Source of the DNA: an uncultured Jannaschia sp.
Lineage (GTDB): Bacteria > Pseudomonadota > Alphaproteobacteria > Rhodobacterales > Rhodobacteraceae
Length of the DNA: 64,000 nucleotides
Assembly (NCBI GenBank): GCA_947494145.1
Contig: CANLTZ010000006.1
Coordinates: 1 to 64,000 of the forward strand
Reading direction: 5' to 3'
Under the pieces are notes generated by a model. It was not told where the DNA came from and searched no databases. It saw only the letters and a list, made by a program, of their open reading frames with translations. Each line of letters starts with the position of its first letter. Position 1 is the first letter of the stretch. Below, in pieces: positions 29,976 through 38,652 of the stretch. Made by a program: the position numbers and the translations under genes.

Positions 29976-31220
29976 TTAGGGGTCTTGGACCCCATTATAA
30001 AGCAGGCGCCAATCTGGCAGTGACATGTTGACTGTCAGCCCTTCGCCGGGCGGAGAAAGGTCCACGCGACCCGAGTGAAGCTCCACGATGTGGCGCACGA
30101 GTGGGAGGCCTAGACCCAGCCCATCGGCGCGCCGTGTGGTCATGGCGGCGCCCAATTCGAAGCCTTGCCAAAGTTCCGGTCGGCGCAGTTCGGGAATTCC
30201 CGGGCCGTCATCTTGCACGGCGATCTGTACGCCGTCGTCGCAGGACAGGGAAACCGTGATGTTGCGGCCGCCATGGGCACGCGCGTTTTCGATCAGACAA
30301 CCGATGGCCAGTTCGAGATGTATCGGGTCAGCCGTGACGCGGATTTCTTCATCCGGGATGTCCAGCGTGATTGTACGATTCTCTGCCGTCATGATGGGGG
30401 TGATGGTTCTGACGATATGCCGCAGCAACGTGGTCAGGTGGACGTCGATTTCTTCAAGGTGAATTGCGCCGGAGCGTAGGTCGGTGAATGTGAGGATCCG
30501 CTCAATCACGCTGTGCAGGCGGCTGGCAGAGGCGCGCAAGGCGGTGACGATTTCCCTGTCGGTATCGTCCGCAGGCTCCAACACCTCGGCGAGGCCCATG
30601 ATACCATTGAGGGGAGTGCGAAGTTCATGCCCGACCAGAGCCAGGAAACGGTCTTGCGCCGTCCGTTCTGCGGCATCCAGCTTCGGCGCGACGTCTGTCC
30701 TTGGGGCGACCTGTTGTTCGAAGTGATTGGCCACCAGCGCGGCCACGCTTTCGAGTTGGGCAACTTGATCGTCGGTCGGTGCTTCGCGCGGTTCGAAATC
30801 GAGCGCGCAGACTGAGCCTGGGCAAAGGCCACTCGACAAGATGATAGGTGCGCTGACGGCATAGCGCAGATGGGGTGAGCTGGCGACGATCGGTAAGTCC
30901 CGGAACCGCGGATCGGTTGCGAGGCTGGGCACCACAATCGGGGCGCCGCGGGCCACGGTATGCGCGCACACAGATTGCGACCGGGGCGTTCCGTCGATGG
31001 TCAGGCCGTCAATGCATAAGAAGCGCTGATCCACACCGGTGATCAAGCCGACAAAGGCCGCGGGCACGTCAAAGATGCGTTGGACGAGTGTAACGACGTG
31101 ATCCAAAAACGGATCCCCGCGCCGATCATGAAGGCGAAGTGCAGCGATGGCTTCTTCGCGGGAACCTTCGTTGACCGGGATAGGGAATGGATGGGTAAAC
31201 TGATCTTGGTGATACGACAT
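29976..31220 (-). CDS. GAF-domain sensor histidine kinase
   Basis: A soluble 414-residue kinase. A GAF domain occupies about residues 30-170 (SVCAHTVARGAPIVV, LRYAVSAPI). The HisKA dimerisation helix has the phospho-acceptor His198 in ALVGHELRTPLNG. The HATPase domain has N-box LIENARAHGG, G1 DDGPGIPEL and G2 GLGLGLPLVRHIVE. No membrane span is present, so it senses an internal signal. I use the ATG at 31220, preceded by AGGAAA. No response regulator is adjacent, and it diverges from a LysR gene. Confidence 0.9.
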   Translation of the reverse strand: MSYHQDQFTHPFPIPVNEGSREEAIAALRLHDRRGDPFLDHVVTLVQRIFDVPAAFVGLITGVDQRFLCIDGLTIDGTPRSQSVCAHTVARGAPIVVPSLATDPRFRDLPIVASSPHLRYAVSAPIILSSGLCPGSVCALDFEPREAPTDDQVAQLESVAALVANHFEQQVAPRTDVAPKLDAAERTAQDRFLALVGHELRTPLNGIMGLAEVLEPADDTDREIVTALRASASRLHSVIERILTFTDLRSGAIHLEEIDVHLTTLLRHIVRTITPIMTAENRTITLDIPDEEIRVTADPIHLELAIGCLIENARAHGGRNITVSLSCDDGVQIAVQDDGPGIPELRRPELWQGFELGAAMTTRRADGLGLGLPLVRHIVELHSGRVDLSPPGEGLTVNMSLPDWRLLYNGVQDP

Positions 31221-31418
31221 GTGCTTTTTCCTATGCCGCCGTCGTAGCACGCTCCCCGCTCAAAATGTGGGGGATTATGTCTAAAATTGTATCAGGCAGA
31301 TCGTTTACCGCCCCGGTTTAATCCCGAAACGATCCAGAGATTGGCCGCTCGACGGCCCGGTTTCGCCCCAATCGAACGTCATGCCTGATGCCAACGCAAA
31401 TACTGCCAAGGGACTATT

Positions 31419-32324
31419 ATGGACCGTCTGTCTGAAATGGAAGCCTTCGCCACGGTCGTTGACCAGGGTGGGTTCACTGATGCTGCAAAGAAGTTGGGTA
31501 TCTCCAAATCCGCCGTGTCGAAACACGTCTCTTCGCTGGAAACACGTCTTGGCGCCCGGCTTTTGAATCGGACGACGCGTCGTGTATCACCCACAGAAAT
31601 CGGGTTGGCCTATTATGACCGTGCCCGCCGTGTCTTGAACGACGCGGGCGAGGCCGATGCCCTTGTCACATCGATGCAATCCGCGCCGTCGGGCATGTTG
31701 CGGGTGTCGGTAGCGACAGATTTCGGTGTGAACCATTTGTCGCCCATCTTGGGCGGGTTCTTGCATGAGTATCCTGACATTACGGTCAATATGGTTCTCA
31801 ACAACCGCTATGTTGAGCTGATTTCAGAAGGGTTCGACTTGGCAGTTCGGATCGGAGATCTTGAAGACAGCTCGCTTCGGGCCCGCAAGCTTGCTGAGAC
31901 CCACAAGCAGATGATCGCGTCCCCCGAATATCTTGAAGAATACGGTCGCCCACAACGCATTGATGACCTTAACGAACACAAATTGCTGCATTATTCGAAC
32001 CAAGCCAATGGGTCCGTCTGGAAGCTGACAGCCCCCTCGGGGGAAAAGCGTCAGGTTCGGTCCGCGGGTTGGCTGACGGTCAATGATGGGCAGTCGCTGT
32101 TGAACGCAGCCGTAAACGGCCTTGGCATCGCGTTCCTGCCGGATTTCCTTTACGCAGACGCGATGAAGGACGGAAAGCTCGTCCCCGCAATCGAAAACCA
32201 TGCACCGGAAACCCAAGGCATCTATGCCGTCTATCCGCCGGGCCGTTACACGCAGCCGAAGGTGCGGGCCTTCATCGATTTCTTGGTCGAAAGCTTCCGC
32301 GATCGGGGCCCCGGCGACTGGTAA
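31419..32324 (+). CDS. LysR-family transcriptional regulator
   Basis: The 301-residue protein begins with a winged helix-turn-helix (MEAFATVVDQGGFTDAAKKL, SKSAVSKHVSSLETRLGARL, NRTTRRVSPTE). A periplasmic-binding-like effector domain follows (about 90-295; LRVSVATDFGVNHLSP, LRARKLAETHKQMIASPEYL). It belongs to the large CrgA/AaeR-like subgroup. The target is unknown. The 198-base region shared with the divergent histidine kinase gene contains an AT-rich patch suitable for its own operator. Confidence 0.92.
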   Translation: MDRLSEMEAFATVVDQGGFTDAAKKLGISKSAVSKHVSSLETRLGARLLNRTTRRVSPTEIGLAYYDRARRVLNDAGEADALVTSMQSAPSGMLRVSVATDFGVNHLSPILGGFLHEYPDITVNMVLNNRYVELISEGFDLAVRIGDLEDSSLRARKLAETHKQMIASPEYLEEYGRPQRIDDLNEHKLLHYSNQANGSVWKLTAPSGEKRQVRSAGWLTVNDGQSLLNAAVNGLGIAFLPDFLYADAMKDGKLVPAIENHAPETQGIYAVYPPGRYTQPKVRAFIDFLVESFRDRGPGDW

Positions 32325-32351
32325 GGCCGGGGCACGCAAGGTTCTCTCTGG

Positions 32352-32381
32352 CGGCGGGTCATCTGAAATGGTGGCCCGCCG
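32352..32381. terminator. Probable bidirectional terminator between lysR-type and OmpA genes
   Basis: The arms CGGCGGG (32352-32358) and CCCGCCG (32375-32381) pair across a 16-base interior that can itself extend the stem (CAT/ATG). The T-containing stretch TTTGCGTTT follows on the plus strand. It sits between the convergent stops at 32324 and 32403. Confidence 0.5.
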
Positions 32382-32402
32382 TTTGCGTTTGCGGGCCGCG
32401 CC

Positions 32403-33311
32403 CTATTCAGTCGATGTGATGATGACCTCGACGCGGCGGTTAAGCTCGCGCCCTTCTTCGGTGTCGTTGCGCGTGAGGGGGGCGAAGAAGCCAACCCCAT
32501 GGGTCTCGATTCGCCCTGGCGCGATGCCATGGCGATCAATCAGTAGTCTGCGGGCGGATTGGGCACGTTGCCGCGAAATGGCCATATTTCCTTCGGCGCT
32601 GCCCTCCGCATCCGTGTGGCCAACGACGGCGATGGTGGTGTCGGGATTGGCCTGCAGGAAGGCGGCCAGAGCTTCCAGCGAAGCATAATTGTCGGCGGCC
32701 AACTCGGTCGAGCCGGTGGCGAAATCCAGGTCGCTCAGAACGGCGCGACCGGTTTGCACAAGGACCCGCGCGACGTCGCTGTCGACATTTATCGCAGGCG
32801 GCGGCGCAGTGCTGGATGCGCTCTTGATCACGTTGTCGACGTCGGTGGCTGGGTCGATCCGTGTTTCCTGCACGAACCCGGCCTGGCCAGCCCGGCTGAC
32901 GATGAGGGTGCGCCAGGCATCGTCCTTCTGGGCGGCCAGGTATCGGAAGTCGGACAGGTCTACGAACATCTCCGGGGCCGGGGTCACGTCGATCTCAAAC
33001 CGGAAGTCGAAGCCGCCGCATTCCTTCGTGTTGCATTCGTAAACGATTTGCCAATCGTCGGCGGTCAGCGCCTCCCGAAGGGGGGCCAAGACTTGCAGTG
33101 TTGTCAGATCGGCGGCGTCCAACTGCCAGTTACTGCGAGTCATGGCGCCTTCCACAACCTCGACCGGCAGGGCGCCGTCATAGGGGCCCATCGCCACCCG
33201 GTGGCTGGAAAGGGCGCGGGTTTCGCGGAACGTGTTGGTGGCAGGGACCTGGAAAGTCAGGTCCGCGCAGGCCGGGCTGGCCAGAAGTAGGAAAGCAGCT
33301 GCCCGGATCAC
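32403..33311 (-). CDS. OmpA-domain envelope protein
   Basis: A signal peptide (about residues 1-16, cleavage after SPACA) is followed by a strand-rich N-terminal domain. From about residue 185 comes an OmpA-like peptidoglycan-binding domain: LDFATGSTELAADNYASLEAL, VVGHTDAEGSAEGNMAISRQRA, IETHGVGFFAPLTRN and a RELNRRVEVII ending. It should tether the outer membrane or periplasm to the wall. It starts at GTG 33311, overlapping the stop of the AhpD-like gene, and is the last of four overlapping genes. Confidence 0.9.
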   Translation of the reverse strand: MIRAAAFLLLASPACADLTFQVPATNTFRETRALSSHRVAMGPYDGALPVEVVEGAMTRSNWQLDAADLTTLQVLAPLREALTADDWQIVYECNTKECGGFDFRFEIDVTPAPEMFVDLSDFRYLAAQKDDAWRTLIVSRAGQAGFVQETRIDPATDVDNVIKSASSTAPPPAINVDSDVARVLVQTGRAVLSDLDFATGSTELAADNYASLEALAAFLQANPDTTIAVVGHTDAEGSAEGNMAISRQRAQSARRLLIDRHGIAPGRIETHGVGFFAPLTRNDTEEGRELNRRVEVIITSTE

Positions 33312-33877
33312 CCGCGCGCCTGGCTGTGATAGTCCGGGTTGGGCTGCATCGCGATGGCGGAGGCCATGCGGTTGGACATGTTGAAGAACGAGGCGACGGC
33401 GGCCAGGTCCCAGATGTCCCGGTCCTGTAGGCCGTGGTCGCGCAGCGCCTGACGGTCGCTTTCTTCGATGGTCGCGGAGGCTTTCGTCATCAGCACCGCG
33501 AAATCGAGCATCGCGCGCTGGCGCGGCGTCAAGGATGCCATGCGGTAATTCATGGCGATCTGCTCGCCCAAGGCCGGGTCACCCGACAAGGCGCGGACGG
33601 CGGCGCCATGGGCCACGAGGCAATAGAAGCACCGGTTTTCGGCAGAAACGGCGACGGCGATCATCTCCCGCTCAAGCTTTGTAAGTGCGCTGTCGCCCAG
33701 CATCAGGTCGTTATAAAGCGCCGTGAACGCGTCGAGCTTCGCCTTGTCGAACGCGTAGGCGCGCAACACGTTGGGCACGAAGCCCAGCTTTTCGACGCAG
33801 ATATCGAAGTAGCGGGCCGTATCCTCGGGCAGCGGGTCCATTTGCGGCAGGTTGAGCGCGGTGGGTTGGTCGGTCAT
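33308..33877 (-). CDS. Peroxidase-related (AhpD-like carboxymuconolactone decarboxylase fold) protein
   Basis: The 189-residue all-helical protein has the AhpD redox motif ENRCFYCLVAHGAAV with Cys83, Cys86 and His90. This indicates a thiol-dependent peroxidase or disulfide reductase rather than a decarboxylase. The flanking LEREMIAVAVSAE and FFNMSNRMASAI fit the uncharacterised peroxidase-related subfamily. Start ATG 33877 overlaps the stop of the GNAT gene. It probably acts in oxidative-stress defence in the cytoplasm. Confidence 0.9.
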   Translation of the reverse strand: MTDQPTALNLPQMDPLPEDTARYFDICVEKLGFVPNVLRAYAFDKAKLDAFTALYNDLMLGDSALTKLEREMIAVAVSAENRCFYCLVAHGAAVRALSGDPALGEQIAMNYRMASLTPRQRAMLDFAVLMTKASATIEESDRQALRDHGLQDRDIWDLAAVASFFNMSNRMASAIAMQPNPDYHSQARG

Positions 33878-34578
33878 GTCACATCCGGGTGGCGGCGGTA
33901 GTGATAGCCTGCCTCCGATATCATCCCATGGGAAGCGTAGGTTGCGTTGGCGGCCTCGTTTGCGTCGGCGGCAATCAGCGCGATGCGGGTGCAGCCGCGG
34001 CTTTTCGCCCAATGGGCGGCAGCGCGCAACAAAGTGCCCGCGACGCCCTTTCGGCGGTGTTGAGGCAGGACCTCGACGGCGGACATCATGACCGTGTCGC
34101 CATGGGCAGCCACGAAAGCGGCCCCCGCGGCCCGGTCATCGACGCGCGCCAAGACGCCCATGGGGTCAGCGGCCCGTTCCATCACGGCCTGGCGGGCGGG
34201 CGTGATCGACCCGGCGGACCAGATATCCCGCATGATTTGAAGTGGGGGCCAGATGGTGAAGCCGCTGGCATGGGGCATCGGTGTCTGGGTCAGCGGGGCA
34301 ATGGGATGCGTCCAGATGGTGACATTGTCGCGCATGTCGTAGCCGCGGGCAGTCAGTGCGGCATCAACCGCCTCCTGCCCCGGCCAGATCACGAAAAGCG
34401 GGGTTTGGTCGTGGCTGCGGGCCAGGGCCTCCGCCTGGTCGATCTGATCGGGGGCATTGCCGGAAATAGCGGCGACGCGGCTGCCTGCACCGTGGGTCAC
34501 GCGGACGGTCCAAGGCCCTTCGGTGACGAAGCGCGCAGCGGGCCAGCAGGCGTCGATGATCCCTTGCCAGTCGGTCAC
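33874..34578 (-). CDS. GNAT-family N-acetyltransferase
   Basis: The 234-residue protein has a degenerate N-terminal half and a clear C-terminal GNAT domain. The core is MMSAVEVLPQHRRKGVAGTLL with the acetyl-CoA loop Q-H-R-R-K-G-V-A, then CTRIALIAADANEAANATYASHGM and YHYRRHP. The substrate is unknown. It starts at GTG 34578, overlapping the TGA of the CinA-like gene by four bases, and its own stop overlaps the next start. Confidence 0.85.
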   Translation of the reverse strand: MTDWQGIIDACWPAARFVTEGPWTVRVTHGAGSRVAAISGNAPDQIDQAEALARSHDQTPLFVIWPGQEAVDAALTARGYDMRDNVTIWTHPIAPLTQTPMPHASGFTIWPPLQIMRDIWSAGSITPARQAVMERAADPMGVLARVDDRAAGAAFVAAHGDTVMMSAVEVLPQHRRKGVAGTLLRAAAHWAKSRGCTRIALIAADANEAANATYASHGMISEAGYHYRRHPDVT

Positions 34579-35291
34579 AACAGGGTTTGCAACCTCTCAG
34601 TCGCCTCGGATACGCGGTCGGCGTCTTGGCCGCGTATGACGATATTCGCGCCGAATTTGCCATCCTTCTGGAATGGGTAAGAGCCGAGGGAGAGGTCGGG
34701 AAAAGCCTCCGCCAATTCGCCCAAGGGCCCGGCAATGTCGCCCTCGCCCCTGTCAATCCGTGTTGAGGTGGAGGTTAGGGGCTGCCCGCCCGTCAGCGTT
34801 GGCAGAACCGATGCCACCATGGCCTGAAAGACCGACGGCACCCCAGCCATGACGTGGACATTCCCGATGGTGAAGCCGGGCGCGACGCTGACCGGGTTGT
34901 CGATGAGCGTGGCGCCTTCGGGGATGCGCGCCATGCGCAGGCGCGCCGCGTTCAACTCAGACCCCGTACGCGCGTAATGTGCCGCCAGCAGCGCGCGGGC
35001 ATCCTCGCGGATGTCCACGCCTACGCCAAAGGCCGCGCCGATGGCATCGGCGGTGATATCGTCATGGGTCGGCCCGATCCCACCAGAGGTGAAGACGGTG
35101 CCCCATGCCGCCCGTAGCGCATTGACCGCCGCCACGATGGCGTCGTGGTCGTCGGAAACGATGCGCACCTCGGACAGCGTGATGCCCGCTTCCGTCAACT
35201 GGCCCGCCAAGTGATGCATGTTCGCGTCACGCGTGCGCCCCGACAGGATTTCATCCCCGATGACAAGCATGGCGGCGGTGGGATTTGGCAT
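34575..35291 (-). CDS. CinA-like molybdopterin-binding domain protein
   Basis: A 238-residue single-domain member of the competence/damage-inducible CinA family. It has the MoCF-fold motifs MLVIGDEILSGRTRDANM, FTSGGIGPTHDDITADA and NPVSVAPGFTIGNVHVMAGVP. The C-terminal nicotinamide-nucleotide amidase domain of full CinA is absent. These short forms are proposed to be ADP-ribose or NAD-derivative pyrophosphatases, but I cannot confirm that here. A strong GGAG site precedes the ATG at 35291. It heads a four-gene overlapping operon and diverges from sfsA. Confidence 0.88.
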   Translation of the reverse strand: MPNPTAAMLVIGDEILSGRTRDANMHHLAGQLTEAGITLSEVRIVSDDHDAIVAAVNALRAAWGTVFTSGGIGPTHDDITADAIGAAFGVGVDIREDARALLAAHYARTGSELNAARLRMARIPEGATLIDNPVSVAPGFTIGNVHVMAGVPSVFQAMVASVLPTLTGGQPLTSTSTRIDRGEGDIAGPLGELAEAFPDLSLGSYPFQKDGKFGANIVIRGQDADRVSEATERLQTLL

Positions 35292-35327
35292 GGGTCTCTC
35301 CTCCGAGGTCGGGTATAGGGCGCGGCC

Positions 35328-36035
35328 ATGCGCTTCGCCACACCCCTGATCCCTGCCACATTGGTGCGCCGCTACAAGCGGTTCCTGGCGGATGCTGTGC
35401 TGGAAGACGGGCGCGAAGTCGTGGCCCATTGCCCTAATTCGGGCGCCATGCTGGGGCTGAACGCACCTGGTGCCCGCGTCTGGTTGGAGCCCAATGACGA
35501 TCCGAAGAAGAAGCTCGACTATGGCTGGCGCCTGGTGGAGTTGGGCGACGGGCACATGGCTGGGATCGACACATCGGTGCCCAATCGCGTCGTGGGCGAC
35601 GTGCTGCGTGCCCGGGAAGTGCCGGGCCTGGAGGCGTATGGCAACGTCCGGGCGGAGGTGCCTTATGGCACGCGCAGCCGCGTGGATTTCCTGTTGTCCG
35701 AGGCTGGTTTGCCAGACGCCTACGTCGAGGTGAAGAACGTCCATCTGCGCCGCAACGGCAGCTTGGCAGAGTTCCCTGACTGCGTGACAGAACGTGGCGC
35801 CAAGCACCTGAGGGAGTTATCGGCCATGGTCGCCGAAGGGCATCGCGCCGTCATGATTTACCTGGTGCAAAGGACTGATTGCAGCTCGGTCGCCATGGCT
35901 GCGGACTTGGACCCGGGCTATGCGCAAGCCTTCACCCAGGCAAAGAAGGCGGGGGTGGAGATGATGGCGTTGGGGACCAGGATCGACACGGATGGAATCG
36001 CCGTGACCTTTCCGCTGCCCGTGATTGGTGGATAA
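35328..36035 (+). CDS. sfsA: DNA/RNA nuclease SfsA (sugar fermentation stimulation protein)
   Basis: The 235-residue product spans the whole SfsA family. Motifs include LVRRYKRFLADAVLEDG, AHCPNSGAMLGL, RSRVDFLLSE, YVEVKNVHLRR with the nuclease-fold E-x-K, FPDCVTERGAKHLREL and MIYLVQRTDC. Annotated historically as a maltose-gene stimulator, it is now viewed as a PD-(D/E)xK-type nuclease; its physiological role is unclear. The next gene, map, follows within 50 bases, the usual sfsA-map order in this group. Confidence 0.93.
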   Translation: MRFATPLIPATLVRRYKRFLADAVLEDGREVVAHCPNSGAMLGLNAPGARVWLEPNDDPKKKLDYGWRLVELGDGHMAGIDTSVPNRVVGDVLRAREVPGLEAYGNVRAEVPYGTRSRVDFLLSEAGLPDAYVEVKNVHLRRNGSLAEFPDCVTERGAKHLRELSAMVAEGHRAVMIYLVQRTDCSSVAMAADLDPGYAQAFTQAKKAGVEMMALGTRIDTDGIAVTFPLPVIGG

Positions 36036-36084
36036 ACCTTCGCTTTGATACTATGTGCCCCCGGAGAACGTGCAGGAGCATGCT

Positions 36085-36900
36085 TTGGACGAACATCGTG
36101 GCAGATTGACCCGCGACGGTATCCGCATCCACGACGATGCGGATTTCGAAGGCATGCGCGTGGCCGGGCGGCTGGCGGCCGAGATTCTGGACCGAATCGC
36201 CGACCACGTTGTGCCCGGCGCCACCACGGGCGCGCTGGACGATTTGATCACGCTTTGGGTCGAAGAGGCCGGGGCAACCTCGGCCACGATCGGCTATAAG
36301 GGCTACAAGCACGCCTCCTGCATCAGCGTGAACCATGTGGTTTGTCACGGCATACCTGGGGACAAGGTGCTCAAGGATGGGGACATCCTGAATATCGACG
36401 TCACGGTGATCGTGGATGGCTGGTTTGGCGATACGTCGCGGATGTATGTGGCTGGCACCCTGTCGCGTAGGGCGGAGCGGCTGGTTCAGGTGACGCATGA
36501 CGCGCTCTTCAAAGGGATCGAGGCCGTTTGCCCGGGCAAGACGTTTGGCGATATTGGCCATGCCATTCAGTCCTACGCCGAAGCTCATCGCATGTCGGTG
36601 GTGCGTGATTTCTGCGGTCATGGGCTGGGCCGCGTGTTCCATGCGCCGCCCAATGTGCTGCATTACGGGCGGCCAGGCACCGGACCGGTGCTGGAAGAAG
36701 GCATGTTCTTCACCATCGAACCGATGATCAACCTGGGCAGACCGGAAACGAAGGTCTTGGCCGATGACTGGACGGCGGTGACCCGCGACAAGTCGCTATC
36801 GGCGCAGTTCGAACATTCGGTGGGCGTCACGGCCACAGGGGCGGAGCTATTTACTCTGTCGCCCGCAGGCCGTTTCCACCCCACATGGGCGAGTAGTTAA
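36085..36900 (+). CDS. map: Type I methionine aminopeptidase
   Basis: Map removes the initiator Met from new proteins. The metal ligands are all present: Asp105, Asp116, His179, Glu212 and Glu243, with His84 in NHVVCHG. I set the start at TTG 36085, because AGGAG lies 6 bases before it and the product begins MDEHRGRLTRDGIRIH as in relatives (271 aa). A GTG at 36055 would add ten atypical residues with no good site. It is followed closely by radC. Confidence 0.94.
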   Translation: MDEHRGRLTRDGIRIHDDADFEGMRVAGRLAAEILDRIADHVVPGATTGALDDLITLWVEEAGATSATIGYKGYKHASCISVNHVVCHGIPGDKVLKDGDILNIDVTVIVDGWFGDTSRMYVAGTLSRRAERLVQVTHDALFKGIEAVCPGKTFGDIGHAIQSYAEAHRMSVVRDFCGHGLGRVFHAPPNVLHYGRPGTGPVLEEGMFFTIEPMINLGRPETKVLADDWTAVTRDKSLSAQFEHSVGVTATGAELFTLSPAGRFHPTWASS

Positions 36901-36936
36901 CCCTTATTTAGCACCTGGCGTTGCAGAGTTCGGTCC

Positions 36937-37737
36937 ATGATCAGACCTGCACCGACCCATGGCCTGTCCGAGGCCCCGTTCCCGCCCGATCTGTTCACGG
37001 TGGCGCCGCAGGTTGCGCTTGCGCTCCCGCAACGGGCTGACCTGCTTCCCGCGACCGATGATGAACCCGACCACCGCTTGGCCCATCGCGCGCGGCTGCG
37101 CGAACGGTTCATGCAAGGCGGCGCCGCCGCCATGCCCGACTATGAGTTGTTGGAGCTTCTGCTTTGCCGGGCCCTGCCGCGTGGCGACGTGAAGCCGCTG
37201 GCCAAGCGGTTGCTGACAACATTCGGTGATCTTAACCGCGTCATGGCCGCCCCGCCCAGCCGGTTGGCTGAGGTGAAGGGTGTCGGGAATTCAGTAGTAG
37301 AACAAATCAAGATCATGGAAGCACTTGGCCACCGCATGGCGCGGGCCAAGGTCATCCAGAAGCCGGTTCTGTCATCCTGGGATGCGCTGCTCGATTACCT
37401 GCGCACGGCCATGTCGCATCAAGGGACGGAACGGTTTCGCGTGCTGTATCTGGACCGCAAGAACGTGTTGATCGCCGATGAAGAACTGGCGGAGGGCACC
37501 GTGGACCATGTGCCGGTCTATCCGCGCGAAGTTCTCAAACGCGCCTTGGCATTGGATGCGTCGGCGATGATCTTGGTGCATAATCATCCATCGGGTGACC
37601 CGACCCCGTCAGAAGCCGATATATCCATGACCTACGCCATCCGCGACGCGGCAGAGGTGTTTGGCATTGTGCTGCACGACCATCTAATCGTCGGCAAAGC
37701 GCAGGAGCTTTCGTTCCGCTCCGAAGGGTTGCTGTAG
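36937..37737 (+). CDS. radC: JAB-domain protein RadC
   Basis: The 266-residue protein has a helix-hairpin-helix-like region (AEVKGVGNSVVEQIKIM) and the C-terminal MPN+/JAMM domain with His215, His217 and Asp228 in VHNHPSGDPTPSEADIS, plus VYPREVLKRAL. RadC was named for DNA repair, but that role is not well supported and its activity is uncertain. The N-terminal 40 residues are Pro-rich and variable. It converges with an opposite-strand operon. Confidence 0.93.
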   Translation: MIRPAPTHGLSEAPFPPDLFTVAPQVALALPQRADLLPATDDEPDHRLAHRARLRERFMQGGAAAMPDYELLELLLCRALPRGDVKPLAKRLLTTFGDLNRVMAAPPSRLAEVKGVGNSVVEQIKIMEALGHRMARAKVIQKPVLSSWDALLDYLRTAMSHQGTERFRVLYLDRKNVLIADEELAEGTVDHVPVYPREVLKRALALDASAMILVHNHPSGDPTPSEADISMTYAIRDAAEVFGIVLHDHLIVGKAQELSFRSEGLL

Positions 37738-37749
37738 GTCCAGGCGGCG

Positions 37750-38652
37750 TCAGCCCACGGCATCCAGGATGTAGCGGCTGGTCATCAGGTCCAGATGGGC
37801 GCCGCCACCGTTTTTGAACAGGGTGATCTCATCCTCCGCGCGGCGCTTGAAGGCGCTGCCGTCGTAGTAGTCGGCGGCAATGTCGTCTGCGGTGATTGTG
37901 CCAGCGGCCAGCGGGATCCTAAGCTCTCCGATGTGGTCGAGCGTGGTGGCGCGGGCATCGACGAAAATAGTGGCGCGGCGCAAGGCTGTGTCATCGGCTT
38001 CGCGCATATCGGGGCGATAGGCGCCGATCAGGTCGATATGCTGGCCCGGCTGCAACCAATCCCCTTGCAGCACCGGTTCTGTCGCCATGGTGGCGCAGGC
38101 GATGATATCAGCCTCGGGCACAGCTTGCGCCAGGTCGGTTGCCGCCGCGCAGTCATGGGCCGCGGCGAAGGCGCGGGCATTGTCGGCGGACCGGGACCAG
38201 ACCGTGAAGTCGGCCTGCGGAAAGGCGGCGGCATAGGCCTGTCGCAGGCTGGCTGCGACGGTGCCCGACCCGACGATCAGGATGCGGCGGCTGTCTGGGC
38301 GTGCCAACCGCGTAGCGGCCAGCAGACTGTCGCCCGCCGTCTTCCATTTCGTCACCAGCCCGAAGTCCAGCATGGCAGCCAAAGTCCCGTCAGTATCGGA
38401 AAAGAGCGAGACGGCACCGCCGATGGCCGGTTTTCCGTGGTTTTTGTTGCCTGGAAAGATCGTCGCTGTCTTAACCAGTAAGCCCAGCCCGTCGATCCAA
38501 GCCGCGCGGCTGAGCATCGTGTCCGGGTCGCGATAAAGAAACGTATCCCCGATTTCGGCGCGCGGCAGGTCGTGGCCCGCAGCAAGGGCGCGGGTCAGCG
38601 CGAGCCAATCCAGCATGCGCTCGGCTTCCTGTCCGATGAAGGGAATTGTCAT
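37750..38652 (-). CDS. Ornithine cyclodeaminase / mu-crystallin family protein
   Basis: The 300-residue product has the family substrate segment LGLLVKTATIFPGNKNHGKPAIGG, the Lys-containing LVTKWKTAG and a Rossmann loop IVGSGTVAASLRQAY. Later come IDLIGAYRPDMREAD and the catalytic-region RATIFVDAR. Members act as ornithine cyclodeaminases, ketimine reductases or amino-acid dehydrogenases, and the exact substrate cannot be read. It is last in a four-gene set, its ATG overlapping the HAD gene's stop. Confidence 0.87.
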   Translation of the reverse strand: MTIPFIGQEAERMLDWLALTRALAAGHDLPRAEIGDTFLYRDPDTMLSRAAWIDGLGLLVKTATIFPGNKNHGKPAIGGAVSLFSDTDGTLAAMLDFGLVTKWKTAGDSLLAATRLARPDSRRILIVGSGTVAASLRQAYAAAFPQADFTVWSRSADNARAFAAAHDCAAATDLAQAVPEADIIACATMATEPVLQGDWLQPGQHIDLIGAYRPDMREADDTALRRATIFVDARATTLDHIGELRIPLAAGTITADDIAADYYDGSAFKRRAEDEITLFKNGGGAHLDLMTSRYILDAVG

